From contig NZ_JACJFM010000009.1 of NCBI RefSeq assembly GCF_014164585.1, positions 62,001 through 126,000 on the forward strand: 64,000 nucleotides of DNA. The letters are read 5' to 3'. Position numbers and translations under genes: made by a program. This DNA comes from Oceanospirillum sediminis. Its GTDB lineage: Bacteria > Pseudomonadota > Gammaproteobacteria > Pseudomonadales > Halomonadaceae. Below are positions 1 to 9,894 of this stretch, piece by piece; positions within the stretch are counted from its first letter, which is position 1; each line of letters starts with the position of its first letter. The notes under the pieces were generated by a model that worked only from the letters and a program-made list of their open reading frames with translations, was not told the origin of the DNA and ran no database searches.

Positions 1-1784
1 TCAGAATATTTCTCCTGCAACTTTCTGGCCTGTTCCGTTATATGCAGTACGTATCTATCGGTTACCTCAAATGCTGTTCCAGCAGGCATTGTTAATGTTA
101 CCCGAGCTGTTTCACTGGGAACTTTAGGAAAAAAGGTAAACTTCATCCAGCCTGTCGACAGCAGGCTTACCAGAATCACCATTAACCCGATAGCTCCGGC
201 TAATACGGTATATCGGTATTTCAGCGCCAGTTTCAGGATGGGTCGATAATACTTCAGAATGGCACTTTCAAATCCATCCGCGAAACGGGTCTGAAAACGC
301 TCAAAAACACCTGATTTACGATCAGACCTTAGCCTCATATTTTTCAGATGCGCAGGTAAAACAAATTTAGATTCCACCAGAGATAACAGCAATACAGGGA
401 TGACAACCGCCGGAATCTGCAGAAACATAGCGCCGCGATGCCCTTCGATAAAGGCAAGGGGTAAAAAAGCAACAATGGTTGTCAGCACTCCGAAGGTGAC
501 AGGTACGGCCACTTCCTGCGTGCCGTGAATTGCAGCATGTAATCCTGAGGAACCATTTCTGGCATGACGGTAAATATTTTCTCCGGTTACAATCGCATCA
601 TCGACAACAATACCCAGTACCAGAATAAAGCCAAACAGACTGATGATATTCAGACTTATTCCCAGAAATGGCAGAACAATAAACGCGCCCATAAAACTGA
701 CAGGAATACCGATAAACACCCAGAATGCGATAGCAGGCCTCAGAAAAAGAGCCAGTAAGGCCAGCACCAGCACACCACCCTGAGCTGCATTTTCCAGCAA
801 TGTATTCAGGCGCTTCTTAACCACTTCGGAATCATCATCCCAGTAGCTTAGCTGAATACCTTCAGGCATCTGTCCTTGTTGTTGCTCCAGATACTCTTTT
901 ACTGCATCCGCTACCGAAATAGCGCTCTCCTGGCCGATTCGATACACATCAATCATCGCTGCAGGCTTGCCATCAAACCGGGTTCTTAACGCAGTTTCCT
1001 CAAAACCATCGTGGATAGTGGCAATATCTTTCAGATAAAGCACTCCGGCTGATTCGGATGATTTAATAGCGATATTGCCAAAGTCAGTCTGGCTGTAGGC
1101 CTGCCCACGGGAGATTAACAGCACGTCATTTCCGCGGGTTTTCAGGTTACCTGCTGAGAGGTCTGCTGAATCACTGGCAATAATGTCTGCGACCCGGGAC
1201 AATGTCAGCCCGTACTCCTTCAGTTTTTGCTGTGAGATTTCGATCGCCACTTCGTAGTTGCGTACACCATCCAACTCCACCTGAGAAACCTCAGGCAGCT
1301 GCAACAGATCATCTCTTACTTTCTCTGCAACCTGACGAATTTCTGCCTCAGAAATATCTCCGGCAACGGTCACCGCAATCACTTCAGAGCGACGCTTGGC
1401 CAGAGAAATAACCGGCCGGTCTGCTGCAACCGGTAAATTACTGATGCCATCTACACGATTTTTTATATCAGACAGCAACTCTTTGGCATCGTAATCGCTA
1501 TCAACATCGACATAGAAATTTACCCGACCTTCAACAGAACGATTAACGATACGCTCAATACCTTCAAGATCATCTATCGCCTGCTCAATAACAACCGCAA
1601 CCCCCTGCTCCATATCCCCGGGGCTGGCTCCTCTCATGGTGACAGTAATATTAACCACATCGAACTCAATGGATGGAAAAACCTCCAACGGAACTTTAGT
1701 GTTCAGAGAGAAAATACCTGTGATGAAAATTGCAATCATCAGCAGGTTTGCAGCGACATGATTACGGGTAAACCATGCAATCAT
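1..1784 (-). CDS. RND efflux transporter permease (3' end beyond window)
   Basis: This is the inner-membrane proton-driven pump of a tripartite RND efflux system. About 594 codons are open from an ATG at 1784 to the window edge. A family member has about 1,030 residues, so the C-terminal half is missing because of the window boundary. The N-terminus reads MIAWFTRNHVAANLLM, the usual first membrane helix of HAE-type RND permeases. Next come the porter-domain part and a membrane block containing GENIYRHARNGSSG, an RND-like helix region. The ATG overlaps the adaptor stop codon (ATGA), so the two genes are translationally coupled. The substrate cannot be told from sequence. Family assignment is firm; drug versus other substrate is open. 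Confidence 0.93.
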   Translation of the reverse strand, partial: MIAWFTRNHVAANLLMIAIFITGIFSLNTKVPLEVFPSIEFDVVNITVTMRGASPGDMEQGVAVVIEQAIDDLEGIERIVNRSVEGRVNFYVDVDSDYDAKELLSDIKNRVDGISNLPVAADRPVISLAKRRSEVIAVTVAGDISEAEIRQVAEKVRDDLLQLPEVSQVELDGVRNYEVAIEISQQKLKEYGLTLSRVADIIASDSADLSAGNLKTRGNDVLLISRGQAYSQTDFGNIAIKSSESAGVLYLKDIATIHDGFEETALRTRFDGKPAAMIDVYRIGQESAISVADAVKEYLEQQQGQMPEGIQLSYWDDDSEVVKKRLNTLLENAAQGGVLVLALLALFLRPAIAFWVFIGIPVSFMGAFIVLPFLGISLNIISLFGFILVLGIVVDDAIVTGENIYRHARNGSSGLHAAIHGTQEVAVPVTFGVLTTIVAFLPLAFIEGHRGAMFLQIPAVVIPVLLLSLVESKFVLPAHLKNMRLRSDRKSGVFERFQTRFADGFESAILKYYRPILKLALKYRYTVLAGAIGLMVILVSLLSTGWMKFTFFPKVPSETARVTLTMPAGTAFEVTDRYVLHITEQARKLQEKYS

Positions 1785-2983
1785 TGGCTTACCTCCGCAG
1801 CGGTCTGGGTGTCACGCTGATTTTTATTGACTTCATCAGAGGTGAGAGATTTATCTGTCTGAACCCTGGTGCCTGACACTACCTGCCCCAGAGGCGTCGT
1901 AATCAGTTCATCTCCTTCCTGAAGGCCCTGTTGAATAATACTGACGTCATCATCCCGCCACAGGACGCTGATCTTCTGACGTTTCAACTTTTGATTCTCA
2001 GCGAGATAGACATAACTCCCCTGATAGATACTGGTGTTAGGTACAACCAGGACCTGGTCTAACACCCGTCCTTTTATCCGTACCCGGATATAACGTCCCG
2101 GCCGCATCTGATATTTAAGGTTGTCATCCTCGTCAAATTCAACATGGCCAATGGTAATCAACTGCAGCGTCTCTGTGTCCAGGGCATCTTCAGTACGTGT
2201 CAGATAGCCGGTATTTTTCTGGTCAGTCATTTCCATCCCCCCTTGCTCATAAGCCAGGGTAAACTCTGCGCCTTTGTCACCATTCACTGGCAGATCCACA
2301 AAAGGCAACTCTCTTTCATTCAGAGCAATACGTAATTCATAGCCCAATTCAGCTCTCAGCTCACCCAGAACATTGCCCTGAGAAACCGGCTGACCAATAT
2401 TTATAGCCTGATTAAGAACGATTGCATCAAATGGCGCTCGAATATAAGTTCTTTCCAGATCGTTTTCGACTTTCTGAACTTTAACCTGTTCAGATTTCAC
2501 TCTGGCTTTTGCTGCAATCAATTGAGGCTTTCTTAATACCCGGTCACTGGGGCTATCCTTACGACCAGACAAACGCCACGCCTGCGCAGCATCTTCTACT
2601 CTGGCTTTCTCTTCATCCAGGGCCTGAACAGCTTCTGTAAGTGCAGCCCGAGCAATCAGCAAATCATTTTTCAGATCCGTCTGATCCAGTCTGAGCAGCA
2701 GATCATCTTTTTTTACCCTACCCCCGGAACGGAATAACGGATTAATGTAAAGGACTTCACCGGATACCCGAGCAATCAGCTGAGTCGATGTCTGAGCCTG
2801 AACTCTGGCCAGACGGTCAAAAGTCACCTGATAATTCTGTCTGTGCAATGTCAGACTTTGTACCTTGATACCCACCGGTTCAGGTGGTCGGAACTGCCCT
2901 TTTTCCGGAGGGTTCTGCATAATGTACCAGGCCAGCGCAACCATTGAAGCCAGAACAATAACAGGCTGTATTTTTTTAAACAT
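1781..2983 (-). CDS. RND/HlyD-family periplasmic adaptor (membrane fusion protein)
   Basis: This adaptor links the RND pump to the outer-membrane channel across the periplasm. It has 400 residues. An uncleaved or lipid-free N-terminal membrane anchor covers residues 5-23. A lipoyl/barrel-sandwich half follows (around ARVSGEVLYINPLFRSGG), then a helical hairpin (about 95-175) and the second lipoyl half (TYIRAPFDAIVLNQAINIGQ). The beta-barrel and membrane-proximal domains finish at about residue 385. Length and order are typical. It lies between the outer-membrane factor gene (66 bp upstream) and the permease gene (4-bp overlap). AGGATC precedes the ATG at a usable distance. The Gln/Thr-rich tail is not conserved. 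Confidence 0.93.
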   Translation of the reverse strand: MFKKIQPVIVLASMVALAWYIMQNPPEKGQFRPPEPVGIKVQSLTLHRQNYQVTFDRLARVQAQTSTQLIARVSGEVLYINPLFRSGGRVKKDDLLLRLDQTDLKNDLLIARAALTEAVQALDEEKARVEDAAQAWRLSGRKDSPSDRVLRKPQLIAAKARVKSEQVKVQKVENDLERTYIRAPFDAIVLNQAINIGQPVSQGNVLGELRAELGYELRIALNERELPFVDLPVNGDKGAEFTLAYEQGGMEMTDQKNTGYLTRTEDALDTETLQLITIGHVEFDEDDNLKYQMRPGRYIRVRIKGRVLDQVLVVPNTSIYQGSYVYLAENQKLKRQKISVLWRDDDVSIIQQGLQEGDELITTPLGQVVSGTRVQTDKSLTSDEVNKNQRDTQTAAEVSQ

Positions 2984-3049
2984 AAAACAGATGATCCTTA
3001 ACCTGGTTCTAATCAGACCCTGAGAGAATATAGAAAGACGTAAGCATTA

Positions 3050-4459
3050 TCAGAATGCACTTTTTTCAACAGGGATGGGCAAAATAGCGCCTCCCATTAA
3101 ACGATAAAGCTCGATACGATTACTGGTACGCTGATAAAGTAGTTCCAGAGCAATCGCTTCTGCTTCCAGCATACTTTTCTGTACATACAACAATTCCTGA
3201 AGAGAGATTAATCCGGCCTGAAATTTTCTCAGCTCCGATTCTGTTTGTTCTCTTTTAACCTGCAAAACCTGCAAAGACTTTTTATAACGCTGAAGAATCC
3301 GCTGGTGCTGCAACAGATTGTTTTCAGTATCAGCCAGACGGTTAAATAGCAAAGAAGAGTAAAACTGGATTAACCGGGTATTTTCACTATCACTCTGAAT
3401 ACTGAGCTTTTCCTGCAGACGCTGCCAGTTCAGACCCTTTTCTATATCAGGATTCATTATTATTTTCGGAAAACGACTTCTGATATGTTCAGCAGCAATA
3501 CTGTCCTGCTGTAATACTGCCAGCCAGGCGTTATTCAGATCTGATGATCGGGCCAGGTAAGCCGAATGCAACTGTTTTTCCGGAATATCTGCCAGAGAAA
3601 ACGTTGCGAATTGAATACGAGCAACAGGAGTATCGGAGTCATCTGTAAAGCCTGCCTGTCGGAACAGGTCTGCTTTGGCTTTATCTCGAACAGAGCGCTG
3701 CCGATTAACTTCTTCATCAAATGCCAGAGCCTCATTCCGGAAGGCTGACAGAGCGCTCATATCAATCTGCTGTTGCTGATATTTCTGCTCGATCACTTTC
3801 AGAGCATTACTCATAGTGTTCTGACGTCGCTGATAAAGCTCAAGCAATTTTTGCTGGTAGTGTAACCGATACCAGAAGGTCGTCAGATCAACGGCCAGTT
3901 GGTGCGTAAGGTGGGCAAATTCACTTTTCCTGAGAGCATACTGTAAATTAGCTGTCCGGGACTCTGACGTTAGTTGTTGCCAGTCGACACCAGAGAAAGG
4001 GAGTACACCCGGATCATTAATAGCCCGCACTGTATCTGGTTCAGTTGTAACACCTGAAAATAAGACAGGATAATACGAATAGCCGCTTTCCAGAACATTT
4101 CGGGCCGCAAACTCAACTGCGGCTGCTTTTTCGGAAAGCTCTGCGTTATTTTCAAAGGCATATCGTATAAAACCAATCAGATCACTATCAGCAAAATCAT
4201 AAAGCCATCGTGTCTGACTGGCAGATGCCAGGGGGTGAGAAACAGATAATGAGATGATTGAAGATTGACTCTCTGGACGGTCAGAAACCTGAGATATTAT
4301 AGCTAAACGATCATCGGTCTTCGGTACAATAGCTGGACTCTCAGACGTTACCTGCTGACCATCATGTGAGGAGCAGCCAGTCTGAAACATGATTAGCAGG
4401 GTGCATAATCCGGTTAACAGAAGCTGCAGAAATCGTGTAGTTGACACACATACTCTCAC
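3050..4459 (-). CDS. TolC/NodT-like outer-membrane efflux lipoprotein
   Basis: This is the outer-membrane channel component of the RND system and the first gene of the operon. It has 469 residues. The N-terminus has a basic start, a hydrophobic run, and a lipobox-like QTGC followed by SS near residue 29, so it is probably lipid-anchored. The rest is the alternating long helix and strand pattern of OEP repeats. It contains Gln/Leu-rich coiled segments (about 180-270 and 360-445), such as FQAGLISLQELLYVQKSMLEAE, typical of the second OEP repeat. Sequence conservation is low, as usual for the family, so the call rests on pattern and on operon position upstream of the adaptor and pump. Confidence 0.85.
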   Translation of the reverse strand: MRVCVSTTRFLQLLLTGLCTLLIMFQTGCSSHDGQQVTSESPAIVPKTDDRLAIISQVSDRPESQSSIISLSVSHPLASASQTRWLYDFADSDLIGFIRYAFENNAELSEKAAAVEFAARNVLESGYSYYPVLFSGVTTEPDTVRAINDPGVLPFSGVDWQQLTSESRTANLQYALRKSEFAHLTHQLAVDLTTFWYRLHYQQKLLELYQRRQNTMSNALKVIEQKYQQQQIDMSALSAFRNEALAFDEEVNRQRSVRDKAKADLFRQAGFTDDSDTPVARIQFATFSLADIPEKQLHSAYLARSSDLNNAWLAVLQQDSIAAEHIRSRFPKIIMNPDIEKGLNWQRLQEKLSIQSDSENTRLIQFYSSLLFNRLADTENNLLQHQRILQRYKKSLQVLQVKREQTESELRKFQAGLISLQELLYVQKSMLEAEAIALELLYQRTSNRIELYRLMGGAILPIPVEKSAF

Positions 4460-5179
4460 TATACAGATTTAACAAATGCAGAATCCGGTTATCTGATACC
4501 ACGATCTACCGATACACATCATAAATGACTTACATACCCGGTCGATAGCAAATTTACATAATTTTTACCTGTCATTGGTTCCGGATAGCCAGAAATATGG
4601 GCAAACGCCTTACCTGAATAATACCTTTTATATACCTGAAAAGGGTGTTCCGATACATTTCTGTTATTGTATAAAAAACAGAGTGGCGTCTATAGAAGCA
4701 CTTTTCGTCCGGTAAGCTCAGAATACCTGATAAATCGGGGCTCCGCTCATAGACTTCAATATTTCAGAACAGTTCCTCGCACTGATCAGAATTATCTGAA
4801 TAAACAAATAGTCACAGCGCACTTATTTAATCATCAGAATAAATAATAAGTTGATATAAAACTCGCATAGAAAGAAATATATTACATAGCGGAGGTATTT
4901 TAAAAATATAATATTGCAAAAACACGTACTGATCTGACAAAATGTTACAAAATAAAATATAAGAAATTGTAAATACTATATATTCGTGTAATCTACATGT
5001 CTTAATATGAAGATGGTTCTGAATAAAGCCTGAACTTCTGACCAGCTCCGATATGGCAACTACTGCTCAGCCTGATTTCATCGGCGTCTGGAATTAAGCA
5101 TGTGATAAAAAAAGTAATTCAGTGCACGACCAATTAACTCAGATGAGACAACAGGGAAGGCCTTAGGCCAGGTTTGTTT
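4460..5179. other. 720-bp intergenic region between divergent efflux and HD-GYP genes
   Basis: No convincing gene is present. The stretch is AT-rich, especially 4800-5010, with runs such as TATAT and TTACAAAATAAAATATAAG. It should hold the promoters of both the minus-strand efflux operon and the plus-strand HD-GYP gene. I could not fix a clear -35/-10 pair. No long inverted or direct repeat was noticed. Confidence 0.5.
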
Positions 5180-6469
5180 ATGCGAAAACAAATATCAGTA
5201 GAAAATGTTCGTATCGGCATGCATGTTGTAGAGCTGGATATAAACTGGATCAAGTCCCCCTTCTGGCGAAGGGAGTTTATCGTTAAAACAGAACAGGAAA
5301 TACAGCTACTGCGTGAGTTCTGTAAAACAGTCTATATTGATATTATGGAATCCACGCCATCCTCTCTTGCCCATTTACGCAGAAGAGCACCGGCTCCGGA
5401 TAAATCTGTCCGACAACCTAATCAGAATACTTCTTCAGAGAAAGAGTCTCCGCGGGAAAGACAATCCAGTCACGATACGTCCTCTGAAAGAGAAGTCCCC
5501 CTGGAAAAAAGAAGTGGCCTGATTGCAGTGCCGGAACTGCTCAGTCGAAAAGAACTGCAAAAAATTGAAAGCCACATTGCGGTTTGTGTCAATGAGGTCA
5601 AGGAAGTATTCACCCGCATCAGCAATGGCGATACCGTCAGCTGTGAAAAACTAAACAATGCCGTTAAACGTCTGACAGATGATGCCCTGAATGATGCCGG
5701 ATCTTTGCTTCTGCTGTCCCGTTTAAAAGAGAAAGAACTCTCACTGGCTGAAAAATCCGTGAATGTTTGCATTCTGACAATTGCATTTTCGCAATATCTT
5801 CAGCTGGATAAACACAGCACCCATGTACTGGGTCTGGGAGCTTTACTGCATGACGTCGGTATGCTGAAAGTTCCGGATTATCTGTTGAATCATCAGGGGC
5901 CTTTGAACAAAGCTCAGAGGCAAGCCATTGAGTATCATGTTATTGAAGGGATGAGTTTTGTTGGTTTGCATCATGAGTTGTCGGGTATTCGGGAATTGAG
6001 GGATATTATCGGTAGCCATCATGAGCGTTATGATGGCTCAGGTTACCCTAAAGGACTTAAAGGCGATAAAATCCCTTACCTTGCACAAATTCTGGGCATT
6101 ACCAGCACCTATGAAGCGATGACGCGGGAGCGTTTTTACAGCGGTGCGTCCAGCCCGACCCAGGCGTTATCCCGCATGTACAGCTGGAGAGCGAAGCTGT
6201 TTGATGCTCAGCTGGTTCAGCAGTTTATTAAAGCATTAGGCGTCTACCCACCAGGTTGTATGGTTGAGCTGGCAGATAGCCAGGTTGCTGTTGTTACAGC
6301 AATCAACCCGGAAAACAGAACCCGGCCGGTTATTCGTATTCTGACCGGCCCACCATCATCAGAGAGTAGCTATGCTGATGAGATGAATCTTATGACGCCA
6401 GAACTGGCCCATGTCAAAATATCACGCACACTGGAAGACAGCGATCTGGCGCGTCTGAATATTGCGTAA
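5180..6469 (+). CDS. HD-GYP domain protein with DUF3391 N-terminus (degenerate metal site)
   Basis: This is a member of the c-di-GMP phosphodiesterase-type HD-GYP family, 429 residues from the ATG at 5180. CCAGG lies 7 bases upstream; a TTG six bases earlier is less likely. Residues 4-60 are the DUF3391 module (VENVRIGMHVVELD). Residues 65-115 are a charged Ser/Glu/Arg linker. The HD-GYP domain spans about 170-345. HD (H224, D225), H253, HH (280-281) and the DGSGYP signature are present. Two usual ligands are not: the first His of the HSxxV motif is Lys (EKSVNV), and the late Asp of the (A/L)D-x-Y-x-A motif is replaced (ITSTYEAM). The residual metal site may hold fewer ions, or the protein may act as a binder. 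Catalysis is uncertain. Confidence 0.88.
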   Translation: MRKQISVENVRIGMHVVELDINWIKSPFWRREFIVKTEQEIQLLREFCKTVYIDIMESTPSSLAHLRRRAPAPDKSVRQPNQNTSSEKESPRERQSSHDTSSEREVPLEKRSGLIAVPELLSRKELQKIESHIAVCVNEVKEVFTRISNGDTVSCEKLNNAVKRLTDDALNDAGSLLLLSRLKEKELSLAEKSVNVCILTIAFSQYLQLDKHSTHVLGLGALLHDVGMLKVPDYLLNHQGPLNKAQRQAIEYHVIEGMSFVGLHHELSGIRELRDIIGSHHERYDGSGYPKGLKGDKIPYLAQILGITSTYEAMTRERFYSGASSPTQALSRMYSWRAKLFDAQLVQQFIKALGVYPPGCMVELADSQVAVVTAINPENRTRPVIRILTGPPSSESSYADEMNLMTPELAHVKISRTLEDSDLARLNIA

Positions 6470-6509
6470 CCCCCCTTAGCTTCCTCTGGCTATCTCATCA
6501 TAAATGCTT

Positions 6510-6542
6510 CTTTCCTTTCCGGCAGCATGCCGGAGAGGAAAG
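6510..6542 (+). terminator. Strong hairpin after HD-GYP gene
   Basis: The arms CTTTCC/GGAAAG enclose a second stem CCGGCA/TGCCGG with a GCA loop, 40 bp after the stop codon. There is no T-run after it, so it may be a processing or Rho-assisted end rather than an intrinsic terminator. Confidence 0.45.
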
Positions 6543-6699
6543 TAACACAAATATCGAATCTTTTCTCAGCCTGGCTCGCACAACAGGCAACCTGGTATTA
6601 CTCGTTTTTACGTCATCTTCGGCCATCATGGAAATCAGTAGCAAAGCCCATTATTATCTCTACTATTAAAACCATTTAAAAAACATGTAAAGGTTAAAG

Positions 6700-7185
6700 A
6701 TGGCAGAAAATCTGATTATTGATAAAAGCAAAAGCAGAAAAGACAGATATGAAGAGCTGCTTCCACAGATTGAATCACTTATCTCTTATGAGGATAACCT
6801 GATCGCCAATCTGGCGAATGTTGCAGCTTCACTTAAACAGACATTCGATTTTTTCTGGGTTGGTTTCTACATCACTGAAGATCAGGAAACTCTGGTGTTA
6901 GGGCCATTTCAAGGCCCCATCGCTTGCACTCGCATCCCTTCAGGTAAGGGTGTCTGCGGGACAGCAATGGCTAAGGCCTGCACCCTTCTGGTTCCCGACG
7001 TTGATCAATTCCCCGGACATATCGCCTGTAGCAGTGACTCAAAATCGGAGATCGTTGTGCCAGGCTTTAAAGATAATAAAGTCGTTCTGATTCTGGACAT
7101 TGATAGCGACAAAGTGGAGGACTTTGATGAAACCGATCAGGTCGCCCTGGAAACACTCATGCGCATTATTGAAGCACGCCTCTGA
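6700..7185 (+). CDS. msrC: Free methionine-(R)-sulfoxide reductase (fRMsr, GAF fold)
   Basis: This enzyme reduces free L-methionine-R-sulfoxide in the cytoplasm, repairing oxidised methionine pools. It is a single GAF domain of 161 residues, the normal length for the YebR/MsrC family. The three family cysteines are visible: C76 in GPIACTRIP, C86 in GKGVCGTA and C110 in GHIACSSDSKSEIVVP. The conserved FFWVGFY and the acidic LDIDS segment also match. The gene stands alone, followed by a strong bidirectional terminator shared with the convergent ABC transporter operon. Function is assigned from these conserved positions. Confidence 0.93.
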   Translation: MAENLIIDKSKSRKDRYEELLPQIESLISYEDNLIANLANVAASLKQTFDFFWVGFYITEDQETLVLGPFQGPIACTRIPSGKGVCGTAMAKACTLLVPDVDQFPGHIACSSDSKSEIVVPGFKDNKVVLILDIDSDKVEDFDETDQVALETLMRIIEARL

Positions 7186-7240
7186 CATACTCATCTATAC
7201 ATGGCAAAAGATTAGCAGAACGGATCACCTGAATCATAAA

Positions 7241-7275
7241 AAAACGCCTGTCAGTGCTGACAGGCGTTTTTATTT
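7241..7275. terminator. Bidirectional intrinsic terminator
   Basis: A near-perfect inverted repeat, AAAACGCCTGTCA / TGACAGGCGTTTT, is flanked by A-tract and T-tract. It can end both the msrC transcript (+) and the ABC transporter operon (-). Confidence 0.9.
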
Positions 7276-7298
7276 TTCTGTATCAAAAAAATACAGTC

Positions 7299-8042
7299 TT
7301 ACAGAACCTTGGACAGGAACTGCTTCAGACGCGGATGGCTCGGATTATCGAAGAAGGCTTCTGGCTTTTCATCGACCAGCAGTGCGCCATCTTCCATGAA
7401 CAGCACCCGGTCAGCCACTTCACGGGCGAAGCCCATTTCATGAGTCACCACAACCATAGTCATCCCTTCTGCTGCCAGACCTTTCATGACATCCAGTACT
7501 TCACCGACCATCTCAGGGTCCAATGCAGACGTTGGCTCATCAAACAGCATGATATCAGGGCGCATAGCCAGAGCTCGGGCGATAGCGACACGCTGCATCT
7601 GTCCACCTGACAGCTGAGACGGATAGTTATCCATACGCTCAGCCAGACCTACTTTGTACATTAACTCGCGGCTATGCTCTTCTACCTCTTTTTTGTCGCG
7701 TTTAGCAACAATACGAGGAGACAACATAACGTTTTCCAGAGCGGTTTTATGCGGAAACAGGTTGAAGTTCTGAAACACCATACCTACATTTTCACGTAGT
7801 TTATTGATGTTAGTATCTTTGGCATACATGTCGATGCCATCAACAACCAGTTTTCCGTTCTGGATTTTCTCCAGCTGGTTCAGAGTACGCAGAAAGGTTG
7901 ATTTACCAGAACCTGACGGCCCGACAATAACAACCACTTCGCCACGATGAACTTCAGTGGTGACATCCTTCAGTGCATGCAGCTTGCCGTAATATTTATC
8001 AACGCCTTCTGCAATAATGATTTTTTCAGGTGTATTAGTCAC
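7299..8042 (-). CDS. Polar amino-acid ABC transporter ATP-binding protein (GlnQ/ArtP-like)
   Basis: This is the ATPase of a polar amino-acid uptake system at the inner membrane, 247 residues when started at the GTG at 8042. AGAGG stands upstream of that GTG. The longer open frame to 8090 would run inside the permease gene and add a non-family extension. Motifs: Walker [11 protein letters not shown]-loop [10 protein letters not shown], signature LSGGQMQR, Walker B IMLFDEP, and switch His in VVVTHEMGF. The start overlaps the permease stop by 8 bases, so the two are coupled. The substrate is probably a polar amino acid or related compound. The upstream motif shared with gbcAB (see findings) leaves a betaine-linked role possible but unproven. 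Confidence 0.93.
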   Translation of the reverse strand: MTNTPEKIIIAEGVDKYYGKLHALKDVTTEVHRGEVVVIVGPSGSGKSTFLRTLNQLEKIQNGKLVVDGIDMYAKDTNINKLRENVGMVFQNFNLFPHKTALENVMLSPRIVAKRDKKEVEEHSRELMYKVGLAERMDNYPSQLSGGQMQRVAIARALAMRPDIMLFDEPTSALDPEMVGEVLDVMKGLAAEGMTMVVVTHEMGFAREVADRVLFMEDGALLVDEKPEAFFDNPSHPRLKQFLSKVL

Positions 8043-8985
8043 TGGCAGATAACCTCTTTTCAAGACGCTGAATAGCCCACGACAGCGCACTGGTCAGTAC
8101 CAGATACAACAGGGCAACGGTAAACCAGACTTCGAATGGCGCAAAGCTGCCGCTTACTACCTCACGACCGGCTTTGGTCAGATCGGTAATCGAAATCACA
8201 GACACCAGTGAAGAGTCTTTAATCAGGTTAATAAACTGGCCAGCCAGAGGCGGCAGAGTACGTTTAAAGGCCTGTGGCAGAATGATGTAAATCATCGCTT
8301 TCGGGTAGCTCATACCCAGAGAGCGTGCGGCTTCCATCTGACCGACAGGAATCGACTGGATACCAGAACGAACAATCTCTGCAACATAGGCTGCGGTAAA
8401 TACTGACAGTGCAATAACACCAGCGGTGAAGCGCTCCAGATCCAGTACCGTGCCAAAAAAGAAGTACATAATAAAGATCTGTACCAGCAGAGGCGTTCCC
8501 CGGATCACCTCAATATACAGAATCGCAAGGTTACGTACTGCCGGGTTTGCGCTGATACGCATCAGGCCCACCAGAAGGCCCAGTGCCAGAGCAATAACCA
8601 GGGAGTATAAAGAGATCTCGATAGTGACTATCAGACCCTCAATAATAGGTCCAGTCTGCCAGTCATCCAGCGTGGCGATAATATCGCCTTCAAAAATGAG
8701 GTCGCCTTCAGCGGCTACCATAGTGCTGTATTCGGTAACAATAAAGGGATCGTCACCACTATCCAGCACCAGTTGCAGAGATTTTCCATCGCTGCCCAGT
8801 TCTAAGGTGCCATCACCAGGTGCAGCAATCTCTTGCGGTTCAGTATTGATGATATAAGGTGCGACGCGATCCCAGCGCCACGTGTAATCGATTTTACCGC
8901 TGGCCAGGTACACAGAGTATCCCATGGCGAACACGATAGCGGCAAAAACAATATTCCATAGCCAGACTCTCTGCTGATCTTGCAT
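8035..8985 (-). CDS. Polar amino-acid ABC transporter permease (HisM/GlnP-like) with N-terminal insert
   Basis: This membrane component has 316 residues, longer than the usual 220-250. A first helix (about 10-27) is followed by about 80 mostly polar residues ([16 protein letters not shown] through IIATLDDW), likely periplasmic. The standard BPD_transp_1 core begins near residue 110, starting from [20 protein letters not shown]. The EAA loop, [22 protein letters not shown], marks the contact with the ATPase. One permease gene only is present, so it probably forms a homodimer. It sits between the binding protein (upstream, separated by a hairpin) and the ATPase (overlapping). The insert has beta-rich, Asp/Gly-rich character, unlike the core. 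Confidence 0.9.
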   Translation of the reverse strand: MQDQQRVWLWNIVFAAIVFAMGYSVYLASGKIDYTWRWDRVAPYIINTEPQEIAAPGDGTLELGSDGKSLQLVLDSGDDPFIVTEYSTMVAAEGDLIFEGDIIATLDDWQTGPIIEGLIVTIEISLYSLVIALALGLLVGLMRISANPAVRNLAILYIEVIRGTPLLVQIFIMYFFFGTVLDLERFTAGVIALSVFTAAYVAEIVRSGIQSIPVGQMEAARSLGMSYPKAMIYIILPQAFKRTLPPLAGQFINLIKDSSLVSVISITDLTKAGREVVSGSFAPFEVWFTVALLYLVLTSALSWAIQRLEKRLSASD

Positions 8986-9021
8986 AACTTTTTTAAGCCC
9001 TGGAATGTTGTATTAATATAA

Positions 9022-9059
9022 AGATAAAAAAATACAACCCGGTCGCACCGGGTTGTATT
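9022..9059 (-). terminator. Intrinsic terminator/attenuator between binding-protein and permease genes
   Basis: A 13-bp perfect inverted repeat (AATACAACCCGGT and its complement, loop CGC) is followed on the minus strand by TTTTTTATC. It lies within the operon, so partial termination would give more binding protein than membrane parts, a common arrangement. Confidence 0.85.
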
Positions 9060-9084
9060 CACATGTCAGCAATAGCAAGTATTC

Positions 9085-9894
9085 TTACTGAACCTGTTTC
9101 AGCCAGGCATCAGATTTGAACCACTTGTTATATACACGCTCATAACGACCATCGCCTTTAATCTGACGCAGGTAGTTATTCAGGAAGTTCAGGAAGTCAG
9201 GATCGTTTTTACGGATCGCCCAGCCCAGTGGCTCATAGGTGAACGGTGTCTCAATGTGAGATACCTGACCCTTGTTCTGAGAAGAGTACAGAGCGTTGAA
9301 TGGCAGATCGTATACGAAAGCATCAGCTTTGCCGTTAGCCACTTCCAGTACAGCGTCAGCCTGAGTTTCAAACAGGCTGATGTTTGCCTTACCGATCAGG
9401 CGTTTAACCGCTGCTTCACCGGTTGTACCCAGTTTGGTTGCAACCGTGTAGTTACCATTGTTCAGGTCTTTATAGCTGTTAACTTTACCTTCCAGCTTAG
9501 GATTCAGCAGGATGGTCTGACCGATAACAACATACGGGTCAGCGAAGTTAACTTTCAGGTTACGCTGAGGCGTGATGGTCATACCGCCCATGATAACGTC
9601 ACACTTGTCTGTCAGCAGCGCAGGAATGATACCATCCCATGCCGTGTTAACCGGAGTAAACTCAACACCCATGTCTTTGGTCATCATTTTAGCCAGATCG
9701 ATATCAAAACCGATAAAATCGCCATTCTTGGCTTTCATTTCGAAAGGCATATAACCCGCATCGAAACACACTTTCATTGCGCCACGATCCAGGATGTTGT
9801 TCAGAACAGAGTCACTTGCACTAGCGGTGCTGAATGCCGCACTTGCACCAACCAGCGTCACGGCTGTTGCAACAGACTTCAGAGTTTTCTTCAT
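9085..9894 (-). CDS. Polar amino-acid ABC transporter substrate-binding protein
   Basis: This periplasmic receptor of the importer has 269 residues from the ATG at 9894 (AAGG upstream). The longer frame to 9936 adds a basic stretch before the signal peptide and is rejected. A signal peptide (MKKTLKSVATAVTLVGASA, cleavage near ASASD) is followed by the SBP_bac_3 fold: CFDAGYMPFEMKAKNGDFIGFDIDLAK, MGGMTITPQRNLKVNFADPY and the hinge KLGTTGEAAVKR. The Arg in TPQRN and the Asp in the YDLPF region are typical ligand positions for amino acids with a free carboxylate. It is first in a three-gene operon and is separated from the permease by a terminator-like hairpin. Confidence 0.93.
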   Translation of the reverse strand: MKKTLKSVATAVTLVGASAAFSTASASDSVLNNILDRGAMKVCFDAGYMPFEMKAKNGDFIGFDIDLAKMMTKDMGVEFTPVNTAWDGIIPALLTDKCDVIMGGMTITPQRNLKVNFADPYVVIGQTILLNPKLEGKVNSYKDLNNGNYTVATKLGTTGEAAVKRLIGKANISLFETQADAVLEVANGKADAFVYDLPFNALYSSQNKGQVSHIETPFTYEPLGWAIRKNDPDFLNFLNNYLRQIKGDGRYERVYNKWFKSDAWLKQVQ

